A DNA stretch of 6,815 nt from Candidatus Izemoplasma sp. (lineage in GTDB: Bacteria > Bacillota_I > Bacilli_A > Izemoplasmatales > Izemoplasmataceae). Of the stretch, positions 1-5,942 are shown piece by piece (positions within the stretch are counted from its first letter, which is position 1; each line of letters opens with the position of its first letter). The position numbers were made by a program, and so were the translations under genes. The notes beneath the pieces were generated by a model. That model searched no databases. It worked only from the letters and a program-made list of their open reading frames with translations, and was not told the origin of the DNA. The stretch covers positions 1-6,815 of the forward strand of contig SKIY01000125.1 of NCBI GenBank assembly GCA_007116205.1, read 5' to 3'.

Positions 1-621
1 ATGACTTTCGGCAACAAGCATAAAACATTAGAAACGATAAAAAATACTGTAGCTACTTTAATTAAAGATCATAAAAAACCTTTAATGATTGGTGGAGAGC
101 ACCTCGTAACACTACCTGCGTTTGAGGCCCTACATAAAAAATACCCTGATCTTTACTTAATTCAGTTTGATGCCCACACAGATCTTCGCGATGACTATAT
201 GGGTGAGGCGCTATCACACGCTACTGTCGTTCGTAGAATTCATGATCTTGTTGGCGATAACCGAATCTATCAGTTTGGTATTCGTTCTGGAACAAAACAA
301 GAATTTGAATTTGCAAAAAAGCACACTGCATTAGAACGATTCACCGTAGATTCTGTTAAAGCTATTGTCGATACACTTAAAGACAAGCCTGTATACATAA
401 CCATTGATTTAGATATTTTAGATCCATCCATTTTCCCTGGCACAGGCACACCTGAAGCTGGTGGTATTGACTTTAAAACCCTACTCGACGCTTTACATAA
501 CTTATCCCCTTTAAATATCGTTGGTGCAGATGTTGTTGAACTTTCTCCTGATTATGATCAAAGCGGAGTCTCAACAGCTGTTGCTTCTAAAATATTAAGA
601 GAACTATTACTTATCATGTAA
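1..621 (+). CDS. speB: Agmatinase (ureohydrolase family), 5'-truncated by the window edge
   Basis: Predicted Mn-dependent agmatinase, which hydrolyses agmatine to putrescine and urea in the cytoplasm (polyamine synthesis). The 206 visible residues carry the family signatures in order: GGEH (31-34), DAHTDLR (57-63), SHATVVRR (72-79), GIRSG (93-97), DLDILDP (136-142) and PGTGTPEAGG (146-155). The six expected metal ligands are present: His34, Asp57, His59, Asp61, Asp136 and Asp138. Family members are about 290 residues. By recalled similarity to Bacillus SpeB, the first ATG of the window falls at an internal position near residue 80, so it is not the start and the true N-terminus lies upstream. 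The conserved C-terminus (ASKILREL) is complete. The PGTGTPEAGG stretch favours agmatinase over arginase or formimidoylglutamase, although substrate is inferred from family only. The next gene runs convergently, 59 bases away. Confidence 0.88.
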   Translation: MTFGNKHKTLETIKNTVATLIKDHKKPLMIGGEHLVTLPAFEALHKKYPDLYLIQFDAHTDLRDDYMGEALSHATVVRRIHDLVGDNRIYQFGIRSGTKQEFEFAKKHTALERFTVDSVKAIVDTLKDKPVYITIDLDILDPSIFPGTGTPEAGGIDFKTLLDALHNLSPLNIVGADVVELSPDYDQSGVSTAVASKILRELLLIM

Positions 622-650
622 AAAACTTCACAAAAATGAGAAGTTTTTTT
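621..650. terminator. Probable bidirectional intrinsic terminator
   Basis: A 9-bp perfect stem (621-629 AAAAACTTC pairing with 640-648 GAAGTTTTT) encloses a loop of about 10 bases and runs into a T tract ending at 650. The left arm begins at the last base of the agmatinase stop codon. Because the left arm starts with five A residues, the reverse strand also reads stem then T tract. The hairpin can therefore serve both the agmatinase gene and the convergent leftward flavodoxin-like gene, whose stop is at 681. The stem is AT-rich, so its strength is uncertain. Confidence 0.75.
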
Positions 651-680
651 ATGCATTTATTTATCAATTATTACCAGTAA

Positions 681-1169
681 CTATAATAAAGCACGCTTTG
701 TAACAAAATCAGTAAGGTTCGTTATCACTTTGTTAAACTTTTGATTATGTTTGCGGCCCTTTTCACTTACGATACCTGCGCATTCATAACGTTGTAACCC
801 TTGCGTTAGTTTAACCATGGTTCGCATTGCACGGTTACCACCTAAGCAATGAAAGGGTAATCCTTGCATGACATAAAAACCAACAGGCTTACCTTCAATA
901 TTTGGTAGTTGGTGCAAATATTTTTTCATTACATGTGTTAGCTGAAAAGCCCATACTGGCGCACCAAATACAAGTACATCATAAGCAGTAATATCCGGAG
1001 CATGTGAAAATGTCACCTCTGGACTTTGAAATGGTTTTGGTTCTTTAACAGTAATTTGATCAATCACAACATCAAACTGTTCATCAAGATTACTTTTTAG
1101 TTGCTCTGCCAAAGCTAATGTTTTTCCTGTGCCTGAGTATATGATAATACCAACTGTCAATTTCTGCAT
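681..1169 (-). CDS. Flavodoxin-like fold protein (FMN-binding, substrate unknown)
   Basis: Small single-domain protein (162 residues from the chosen start) with a flavodoxin-like fold. Visible features are a first beta strand followed by the FMN-phosphate loop SGTGKT (12-17), the strand-loop YDVLVFGAPVWAF (63-75) typical of the second flavin-contacting loop, and a glycine-containing loop around LPFHCLGGN (104-112). It probably binds FMN and acts as an electron carrier or small quinone/NAD(P)H-type oxidoreductase; the partner is unknown. Three in-frame starts exist: GTG at 1187, ATG at 1181 and ATG at 1169. I prefer 1169 because the family usually begins right before the first strand, and this start lies one base after the upstream VOC gene's stop, fitting translational coupling. 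No strong ribosome binding site decides the matter. The gene is last of the leftward group and ends before the bidirectional terminator. Confidence 0.8.
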   Translation of the reverse strand: MQKLTVGIIIYSGTGKTLALAEQLKSNLDEQFDVVIDQITVKEPKPFQSPEVTFSHAPDITAYDVLVFGAPVWAFQLTHVMKKYLHQLPNIEGKPVGFYVMQGLPFHCLGGNRAMRTMVKLTQGLQRYECAGIVSEKGRKHNQKFNKVITNLTDFVTKRALL

Positions 1170-1170
1170 A

Positions 1171-1542
1171 CTATGCTTCATCTGCACTTTCTTGAAGCCC
1201 TATCTTATTGCCAGAAGGATCTAAAATTAAAGCGTAATAACCATAGGTATCAGATATTAAAGTCTTATCTTTTAAAACAACAGCACTTTCAAACTGTTCG
1301 CTTATCGCTTCAATCACTTGATCGATAGATTGCACTTCTATATACATTTGAGGCCCTTTAGTAGAAGGCTTTATCATCGTATCAAACCCACCAGATAGAT
1401 GTGTCCCAGGTGTTTCAAACATAAAATACTTATGATCTGTAACAAAGCTTTCTTCAATTTTCCATTTAAAAATTTTCTCATAAAACCGTAACGTTTCTTG
1501 ATTGGTACAAGCAAGTTCTAAATAAACAATATCTCCGTGCAT
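1171..1542 (-). CDS. VOC-fold protein (glyoxalase/bleomycin resistance/dioxygenase superfamily)
   Basis: A 123-residue protein with the two beta-alpha-beta-beta-beta modules of the vicinal oxygen chelate fold, roughly residues 4-56 and 64-118. Indicators are YLELACTNQETLRFYEKIFKWK near the N-terminus (helix with FY..IF.W), MYIEV at the start of the second module, and the C-terminal YALILDPSGNKIGLQE (103-118). Superfamily members use metal ligands on these strands. Here Glu9 and Glu118 occupy plausible positions, but the usual histidines are not obvious, so it may be a non-catalytic or binding VOC protein. The start is well supported: an AGGAGG sequence (plus-strand 1548-1553) lies five bases upstream of the ATG. 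It follows the GGDEF/HD-GYP gene by 34 bases on the same strand and almost abuts the flavodoxin-like gene, so the two small genes probably share a transcript. The substrate cannot be predicted. Confidence 0.82.
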   Translation of the reverse strand: MHGDIVYLELACTNQETLRFYEKIFKWKIEESFVTDHKYFMFETPGTHLSGGFDTMIKPSTKGPQMYIEVQSIDQVIEAISEQFESAVVLKDKTLISDTYGYYALILDPSGNKIGLQESADEA

Positions 1543-1547
1543 ATAAA

Positions 1548-1553
1548 CCTCCT
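1548..1553 (-). promoter_or_regulatory. Shine-Dalgarno site of the VOC gene
   Basis: A perfect AGGAGG on the minus strand lies five bases before the ATG at 1542 and fixes that start. The same motif recurs in imperfect form upstream: AAACCTCCTAT at 1545-1555 and AAACCTCTAT at 1567-1576, read on the plus strand, differ by one base. Confidence 0.85.
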
Positions 1554-1568
1554 ATATTAATATATTAA
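1553..1568. repeat. Overlapping AT-only palindromes in the 34-bp gap between two leftward genes
   Basis: TATATTAATATA (1553-1564) and TTAATATATTAA (1557-1568) are overlapping perfect 12-bp palindromes. Together they fill much of the gap between the GGDEF/HD-GYP stop and the VOC ribosome binding site. They could be part of a -10 region, a protein site, or simply AT-rich spacer. No T tract or GC stem suggests a terminator, so read-through from the upstream gene is plausible. Confidence 0.4.
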
Positions 1569-1576
1569 ACCTCTAT

Positions 1577-4369
1577 TTAATGCGATTTCCCGTTATTTAT
1601 CTTTAGTTTTTCATTTTCTAATGTTTCAGCAATTGTTTTTAAAAAGACATCGACAATTTTAGGATCGAACTGCGTCCCTGCATATTTTTTTAACTCGTTT
1701 AAAGCATATTCTCTCGATAATGCTTTACGATAAGGACGATTTGATGTCATGGCTTCGTAAGCATCGGCTACTGCAATGATGCGTGAATTTAATGGAATAC
1801 TATCCCCTTTTAATCCTTCTGGATAGCCTTTTCCATCATAATGTTCGTGGTGATACAGCGCATCAATAGCTAAGTCAGAATACTCATCTGCCGCGCGAAG
1901 AATTTGATAGCCATTTTCGGTATGGCTTTTAATGATGTCGTATTCCTCGTGTGTCAGTGCAGCTGGTTTTTCTAAAATTGAGTCTGGAATAGATATTTTA
2001 CCGATATCATGAAACAACCCAGCCATCTCAAGCTCTGCGATTTCATCGGATCTTAACTGTAAGGCTTCACCAATTTTTCGGCAAATTTGACTGACACGTT
2101 CAGAGTGTACTTTTTCTTCGGTATACTTATCTGTCAAAGTTTTTAAAATTGCTCTTATTGTATTGTTTCTCGCACTAATACCTTCGCTTAATTTCCGTTT
2201 ATACATCGTATCTTCTGCAGCCTTCATAATTTCACTAATGGCCTCATTATGGCTTTTCTTTAAGGCGTGACCAATTGCTAATGAAAGCGTGACATTTTCA
2301 ACTTCTGTTTTTTGAATGTCATTGAGTATTGCGTCTTTCAAATCGTCTAAATACGCCTCATTTGTTAAAGGGACAACAATCGCAAACTCATCGCCACCAA
2401 TACGGGCAATAACATCGGTCTCGCTAGCGTTTGTTTTAAGAACTTTAGAAACCTTTTTAAGCGCCACATCTCCAATATTATGTCCATAAGCATCGTTGAG
2501 TATTTTAAGTCCATTTAAATCAATCATCATAATGCCTAGTGGATACTGTTGTTCTGAGTCATATTTAGCAATAGCTTGTGCGAAATATCTTCGGTTGTGT
2601 AGTTCTGTAAGGTGATCGTAATAGCTTAAAAACTCAATCTCTTTTTGTTTTAGTTTGGCTTCTGTAATATCTCTGGTAATACCAACAGCTCCTATAATAG
2701 CATCTTGCTCATCGAAAATCGGAGATATTGTAGCTTCAAAATAGAGCGTATTATCTTTTGTTTTGTAGTCCCACTGATAAGTTGTCGTTGTTCCATTCAA
2801 AGCATGACTATAAGCTATATCTCGCTGTTTCCCGCTTTTACCAAATACTTCTAAAACGGTTTTGTTTAAAAAATCTTCAGCGGTGTGATTAATCTTTTTA
2901 AGCCCTCTTCCATAAACAGAAATAAACCGCTTATCTTTATCAATTTCAAAAATAATATCTGCGGTAGATTCAACAACACGACTTAAGCGCTGTTTCTCAA
3001 TACTAAGATTTTGTGATAACCTAACTTTTTCACTCACATCTCTAAAAACCAGCACAACACCATTAAGGTTTCCGTTTTGATCTTCGATTGGTGTAGCACT
3101 ATCTTCAATGTAGACGTGTTTATTGTTTTTAGTTATAAGAATAGTGTGGTTCTCAAGTTCTACACGTTTATTGGTTTCTAAAACGCGCTTAACAGGACTT
3201 TTAAACGGCTCTTTGGTAAGTTCATTAATAATTACAAAAACCGATTCAAAAGGCGTTCCGATAGCATCTTCAGCTTTCCACTCTGTTATTGCCTCGCTCA
3301 TTTTGTTGAAACCGGTTATGATACCTTTATTATCCGTAGAAATAACTGCATCACCAATAGACATTAATGTTGCTTCGGCGTTCATTTTTTCAGTATGTAA
3401 CGCTTCTGCTTGCGCTTTTAACTGTTCTTCTAATTCTAATTGCGCATTAATAACTTCTGTATAAACAATTATGCCGCCTATAGTACCATCTTCTTTATAC
3501 CATGGCCGTGTTTCCCATCTCGTCCAATCAGTGTGTCCATCTGTTCTTAAAAATGGATCTCTATCATTTGAGAAAACTTTGCCTTTTAATGTTTCCTGAT
3601 GCACTTTTTTCCATTTATCAGGTATATCAGGGAAAACTTCATAATGGTTTTTGCCAATAATATCTTTTTCTTCAACGTTAAACTGCTTTAAATACTGTTC
3701 ACTAACAAACAAATAGTTCATCGACGTATCATGTACAGCTACAGCTGCATTATTATGTTCAATTATATACTGCATGAGGCGCTCTGAGCTTTTTATTCTA
3801 CCTTCGATGGTTTTTTGGTCATTTATATCCATTTGAAAACCAGAGATTGTAAGTGGTTGATTCTGTGAGTCTCGTTTAACAACATTTCCGATTTGTTTGA
3901 CCCAAACGTAGTCACCATCATAATTTTTTAACCTGATTTCAAGGTTATATAAGACATCACGATTGCTTTTTACTGTGTCAAAAGCACGCTCAAATTTCCG
4001 CCAATCCTCTTTGTGAACAAGTATTCGATAACTATCTAAATCAAGCTTATCAAAGGTTCCCTTATGATAGCCTAGCATTTTTGACCAATACGGTGACACT
4101 TGTAGGCTATCTGTTTTGATATCATATTCCCATATCGCTGTGTTTGTAACGTTGACTAATGACTCGAGTCGTGCTTGATTATCTTTAGCCATAACTTGTA
4201 CTTTTTTTACATGAAAATATGCAATAACCATGGTTATTAATGCGACACCAAGTAACCCGATTAAGTAGTAAACAAAAACATGGGTCGTTAAGATCGTGCC
4301 TTGCTTAAAAACATCAAGTAACGAATTTTCAATAGTAGCTGACATAAAGTTTCCACTTATATAGCGCAT
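1577..4369 (-). CDS. Membrane-anchored multi-PAS GGDEF/HD-GYP protein (cyclic di-GMP synthesis and hydrolysis)
   Basis: A 930-residue signalling protein. One membrane segment lies at about 31-52, with lysines just after it (55-56) placing the rest in the cytoplasm. Four PAS-like sensor domains follow at about 67-187, 195-308, 330-447 and 458-572, joined by short, probably coiled-coil linkers (308-332). The GGDEF domain (about 578-730) has DHLTELHNRR (585-594), Asp617, Asn625, Asp634 and an intact GGDEF (658-662), so diguanylate cyclase activity is expected. The inhibitory RxxD site is absent (SETD at 649-652). The HD-GYP domain (about 740-912) has Glu751, His755, HD at 787-788, His816, HHEHYDGKGYP (840-850) and Asp869. 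This is the complete ligand set known from HD-GYP c-di-GMP phosphodiesterases. The ATG at 4369 is backed by a GGGAGGG ribosome site; Met9 is a weaker alternative. It is transcribed divergently from arsR. Confidence 0.93.
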   Translation of the reverse strand: MRYISGNFMSATIENSLLDVFKQGTILTTHVFVYYLIGLLGVALITMVIAYFHVKKVQVMAKDNQARLESLVNVTNTAIWEYDIKTDSLQVSPYWSKMLGYHKGTFDKLDLDSYRILVHKEDWRKFERAFDTVKSNRDVLYNLEIRLKNYDGDYVWVKQIGNVVKRDSQNQPLTISGFQMDINDQKTIEGRIKSSERLMQYIIEHNNAAVAVHDTSMNYLFVSEQYLKQFNVEEKDIIGKNHYEVFPDIPDKWKKVHQETLKGKVFSNDRDPFLRTDGHTDWTRWETRPWYKEDGTIGGIIVYTEVINAQLELEEQLKAQAEALHTEKMNAEATLMSIGDAVISTDNKGIITGFNKMSEAITEWKAEDAIGTPFESVFVIINELTKEPFKSPVKRVLETNKRVELENHTILITKNNKHVYIEDSATPIEDQNGNLNGVVLVFRDVSEKVRLSQNLSIEKQRLSRVVESTADIIFEIDKDKRFISVYGRGLKKINHTAEDFLNKTVLEVFGKSGKQRDIAYSHALNGTTTTYQWDYKTKDNTLYFEATISPIFDEQDAIIGAVGITRDITEAKLKQKEIEFLSYYDHLTELHNRRYFAQAIAKYDSEQQYPLGIMMIDLNGLKILNDAYGHNIGDVALKKVSKVLKTNASETDVIARIGGDEFAIVVPLTNEAYLDDLKDAILNDIQKTEVENVTLSLAIGHALKKSHNEAISEIMKAAEDTMYKRKLSEGISARNNTIRAILKTLTDKYTEEKVHSERVSQICRKIGEALQLRSDEIAELEMAGLFHDIGKISIPDSILEKPAALTHEEYDIIKSHTENGYQILRAADEYSDLAIDALYHHEHYDGKGYPEGLKGDSIPLNSRIIAVADAYEAMTSNRPYRKALSREYALNELKKYAGTQFDPKIVDVFLKTIAETLENEKLKINNGKSH

Positions 4370-4374
4370 AATAG

Positions 4375-4381
4375 CCCTCCC
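4375..4381 (-). promoter_or_regulatory. Ribosome binding site of the GGDEF/HD-GYP gene
   Basis: GGGAGGG on the minus strand lies five bases before the ATG at 4369. It selects this start over the internal Met9. Confidence 0.75.
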
Positions 4382-4401
4382 AATATGCAGTGCTTATAAT
4401 C

Positions 4402-4430
4402 ATTATACTAAAAAAATGACTAAGATGAAA
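4402..4430 (-). promoter_or_regulatory. Candidate promoter of the GGDEF/HD-GYP gene
   Basis: On the minus strand a perfect TATAAT (-10, plus coordinates 4402-4407) lies 17 bases downstream of TTTCAT (4425-4430), a poor -35 match. Transcription would start near 4395, leaving a leader of about 26 bases that holds the ribosome site. The weak -35 suggests either a low-level promoter or one that needs an activator. Confidence 0.45.
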
Positions 4431-4444
4431 TTAAGTATTTTTAA

Positions 4445-4473
4445 TTGACAAAATTAAAAACTGCCTTTATTAT
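4445..4473 (+). promoter_or_regulatory. ars operon promoter
   Basis: A consensus TTGACA (-35, 4445-4450) is followed after exactly 17 bases by TATTAT (-10, 4468-4473, one mismatch from TATAAT). Transcription would begin near 4480, inside the palindromic operator candidate. The strong promoter with an operator at its start point fits repression by ArsR and release by arsenite. Confidence 0.75.
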
Positions 4474-4475
4474 AA

Positions 4476-4491
4476 ATATAGACGTCTATAT
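4476..4491. promoter_or_regulatory. Putative ArsR operator, 16-bp perfect palindrome
   Basis: ATATAGACGTCTATAT is a perfect palindrome centred between 4483 and 4484. Partial symmetry extends outward for three more pairs after one mismatch (4472-4474 with 4493-4495). It starts just after the -10 box and covers the expected transcription start, so a bound dimer would block initiation. ArsR-family repressors bind AT-rich inverted repeats at such positions. That ArsR binds this site is inferred, not shown. Confidence 0.65.
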
Positions 4492-4523
4492 ATATTTATG
4501 TTAATCAATATTAGGAGGGACTT

Positions 4524-4811
4524 ATGGAAGCTATAAAAGCTTATGAAAAAGCCTTAAAAGTTTTAGCTGATCGTACACGTATTACTATTTTACATAGAAT
4601 TAAACAAGGTGAGATGTGTGGCTGTGATTTGATTAAGAATCTTGATATATCTCAACCGACACTATCACACCATTTGAAAGTGTTAAGCGAAAATGGATTC
4701 ATTCTTGGTAGAAAAGATAAAACAAAAACACTCTATATGATTAACGAAGCTCGAATCGATACCTTGTTTAATCAATTTAAAAAACTATTAGAAAGCACTA
4801 TTAACTGCTAG
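4524..4811 (+). CDS. arsR: ArsR/SmtB-family arsenite-responsive transcriptional repressor
   Basis: A 95-residue winged-helix repressor. The body shows the ArsR pattern: ALKVLADRTRITILHRI (10-26), the metal-site segment EMCGCDLI (30-37), the recognition helix QPTLSHHLKVL (44-54) and a beta-wing with GRKDKTKTLYMIN (62-74). Cys32 and Cys34 match the CxC pair of the classic alpha-3 As(III)/Sb(III) site. The third cysteine found in E. coli ArsR (position 37) is Ile here; a lone Cys95 is the last residue. Inducer binding should release it from the ars operator. The start is fixed by AGGAGG at 4513-4518, five bases before the ATG. Its TAG stop overlaps the ribosome site of the following permease gene, so the two are one operon. 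The role is strengthened by the adjacent Acr3 gene. Confidence 0.92.
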   Translation: MEAIKAYEKALKVLADRTRITILHRIKQGEMCGCDLIKNLDISQPTLSHHLKVLSENGFILGRKDKTKTLYMINEARIDTLFNQFKKLLESTINC

Positions 4812-4822
4812 GAGGATTTATT

Positions 4823-5866
4823 ATGACTTTTTTTGATAAATATTTATCAGTGTTTGTTCTTATTGGTATGGTGATTGGTGTTTTAATAGGCCAGTATTTA
4901 GAAGTGATACCAAACTTGTTAAATAGACTCACCTTTGCGGAAATTTCACTACCGATTGGTGTTTTAATATGGTTGATGATTTATCCAAGTATGCTTAAAG
5001 TCGATTTCACATCGATTGTCAATGTTGGTAAAAGTCCTAAGGGTCTTTATTTGACATGGGTTGTTAATTGGTTAATTAAGCCGTTTACCATGTTTCTAAT
5101 TGCAGGATTATTCTTTTTATTTATTTACCGAAACATTATGGATAGTGGAACCGCTGCGCAATATTTGGCAGGGGCGGTTATATTAGGTGCTGCCCCTTGT
5201 ACTGCGATGGTATTTGTATGGTCACACTTGACACGTGGTAATCCTGCGTACACGCTTGTTCAAGTTGCGACGAACAATTTAATTTTGTTGGTGCTGTTTG
5301 TTCCAATTGTTGGTTTTTTACTTTATTTAATACCAGGTATTAGCGATGTATTACCTTCAATTCCGTGGGCAACACTGTTTTTATCTGTTGGGTTGTTTGT
5401 GGTTGTCCCTTTAACAGCAGCTTCTTTAACACGCGCGATTGTGATCCGCAAAAAAGGTCTCGTATATTTAAATCAACATGTTATCCCAAAGTTTTCAAAA
5501 GTAACTATTACTGGGTTGTTATTAACACTAGTTCTGATTTTTAGTTTGCAAAGTGATTTAATTATCAATAACCCTCTACACATCGTATTAATCGGTATCC
5601 CGCTTATTATTCAAACCTTTTTCATCTTTGGTATTGGCTACTTTGCAGCTAAAAAAATGCGTCTTACGCATGATGTTGCTTCTCCCGCAGCAATGATCGG
5701 TGCATCAAACTTTTTTGAGCTTGCTGTTGCTGTTGCCATTGCTATTTCGCCTGTCGTAGCATTAGCTGCTGTGGTCGGATTGCTTGTTGAAGTGCCAATC
5801 ATGCTATTATTGGTGCGCATTTCAAACAAAACTCGCAAATACTTTGTTCAGGCTGCTGTTAACTAA
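4823..5866 (+). CDS. acr3: Acr3-family arsenite efflux permease
   Basis: A 347-residue integral membrane protein with about ten hydrophobic segments, roughly at 7-28, 40-58, 74-101, 113-135, 142-170, 181-205, 226-246, 252-276, 287-309 and 311-332. This matches Acr3 of the bile/arsenite/riboflavin transporter (BART) superfamily in size and topology. Diagnostic motifs are GAAPCTAMVFVWSHLT (122-137), with the family's essential cysteine at Cys126, and GASNFFELAVAVAI (293-306), with the conserved glutamate Glu299. It exports As(OH)3 using the proton gradient. The ATG is preceded by AGGAGG at 4810-4815, overlapping the arsR stop, and the gap to arsR is 11 bases. Some databases label this family arsB, but it is unrelated to the E. 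coli ArsB pump. No clear terminator follows the stop; the next promoter starts 27 bases later. Confidence 0.94.
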   Translation: MTFFDKYLSVFVLIGMVIGVLIGQYLEVIPNLLNRLTFAEISLPIGVLIWLMIYPSMLKVDFTSIVNVGKSPKGLYLTWVVNWLIKPFTMFLIAGLFFLFIYRNIMDSGTAAQYLAGAVILGAAPCTAMVFVWSHLTRGNPAYTLVQVATNNLILLVLFVPIVGFLLYLIPGISDVLPSIPWATLFLSVGLFVVVPLTAASLTRAIVIRKKGLVYLNQHVIPKFSKVTITGLLLTLVLIFSLQSDLIINNPLHIVLIGIPLIIQTFFIFGIGYFAAKKMRLTHDVASPAAMIGASNFFELAVAVAIAISPVVALAAVVGLLVEVPIMLLLVRISNKTRKYFVQAAVN

Positions 5867-5892
5867 TCTTATTTGCTTTCTTATTCATTTTA

Positions 5893-5922
5893 TTGTCATT
5901 CATTATGAAAAGTGTTTATAAT
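5893..5922 (+). promoter_or_regulatory. Promoter of the ADP-ribosylglycohydrolase-like gene
   Basis: TTGTCA (-35, 5893-5898, one mismatch) and a perfect TATAAT (-10, 5917-5922) are separated by 18 bases. The expected start point is near 5929, giving a very short leader of about 14 bases. The spacer contains a small inverted repeat, TTCAT-T-ATGAA (5899-5909), that might be an operator half or chance. Confidence 0.7.
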
Positions 5923-5928
5923 AGATGC

Positions 5929-5938
5929 AAGAGGTGAT
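5929..5938 (+). promoter_or_regulatory. Ribosome binding site deciding the 5943 start
   Basis: AAGAGGTGAT closely matches the anti-Shine-Dalgarno complement AAGGAGGTGAT. It lies four bases before the ATG at 5943. The in-frame ATG at 5925 lies upstream of the predicted transcription start and has no such site. Confidence 0.8.
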
Positions 5939-5942
5939 ATAC

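Noticed and set aside
1..621. The ATG at position 1 as the true start of a short 206-residue ureohydrolase.
   Set aside because: The family is about 290 residues, and this Met aligns to an internal position. The frame is open at the window edge, so truncation by the window is simpler.
681..1542. VOC plus flavoprotein near ars genes as ArsI (C-As lyase) and ArsH (organoarsenical oxidase).
   Set aside because: ArsI is longer and needs a vicinal cysteine pair; this VOC protein has a single cysteine at residue 12. The flavoprotein shows a flavodoxin SGTGKT loop rather than the ArsH pattern. The pair also sits beyond the GGDEF/HD-GYP gene on the opposite strand.
3123..3464. A 113-codon open frame on the plus strand.
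   Set aside because: It lies wholly antisense to PAS-coding sequence of the large leftward gene, has no ribosome site and shows no recognisable protein pattern.
4370..4523. Riboswitch (for example a c-di-GMP aptamer) upstream of the GGDEF/HD-GYP gene.
   Set aside because: The predicted leader is only about 26 bases, too short for a c-di-GMP aptamer, and no aptamer-like stems are visible.
5638..5838. A 66-codon open frame on the minus strand.
   Set aside because: It is the antisense shadow of the last acr3 membrane segments; its Ala/Thr-rich composition is an artefact of the hydrophobic codons opposite.
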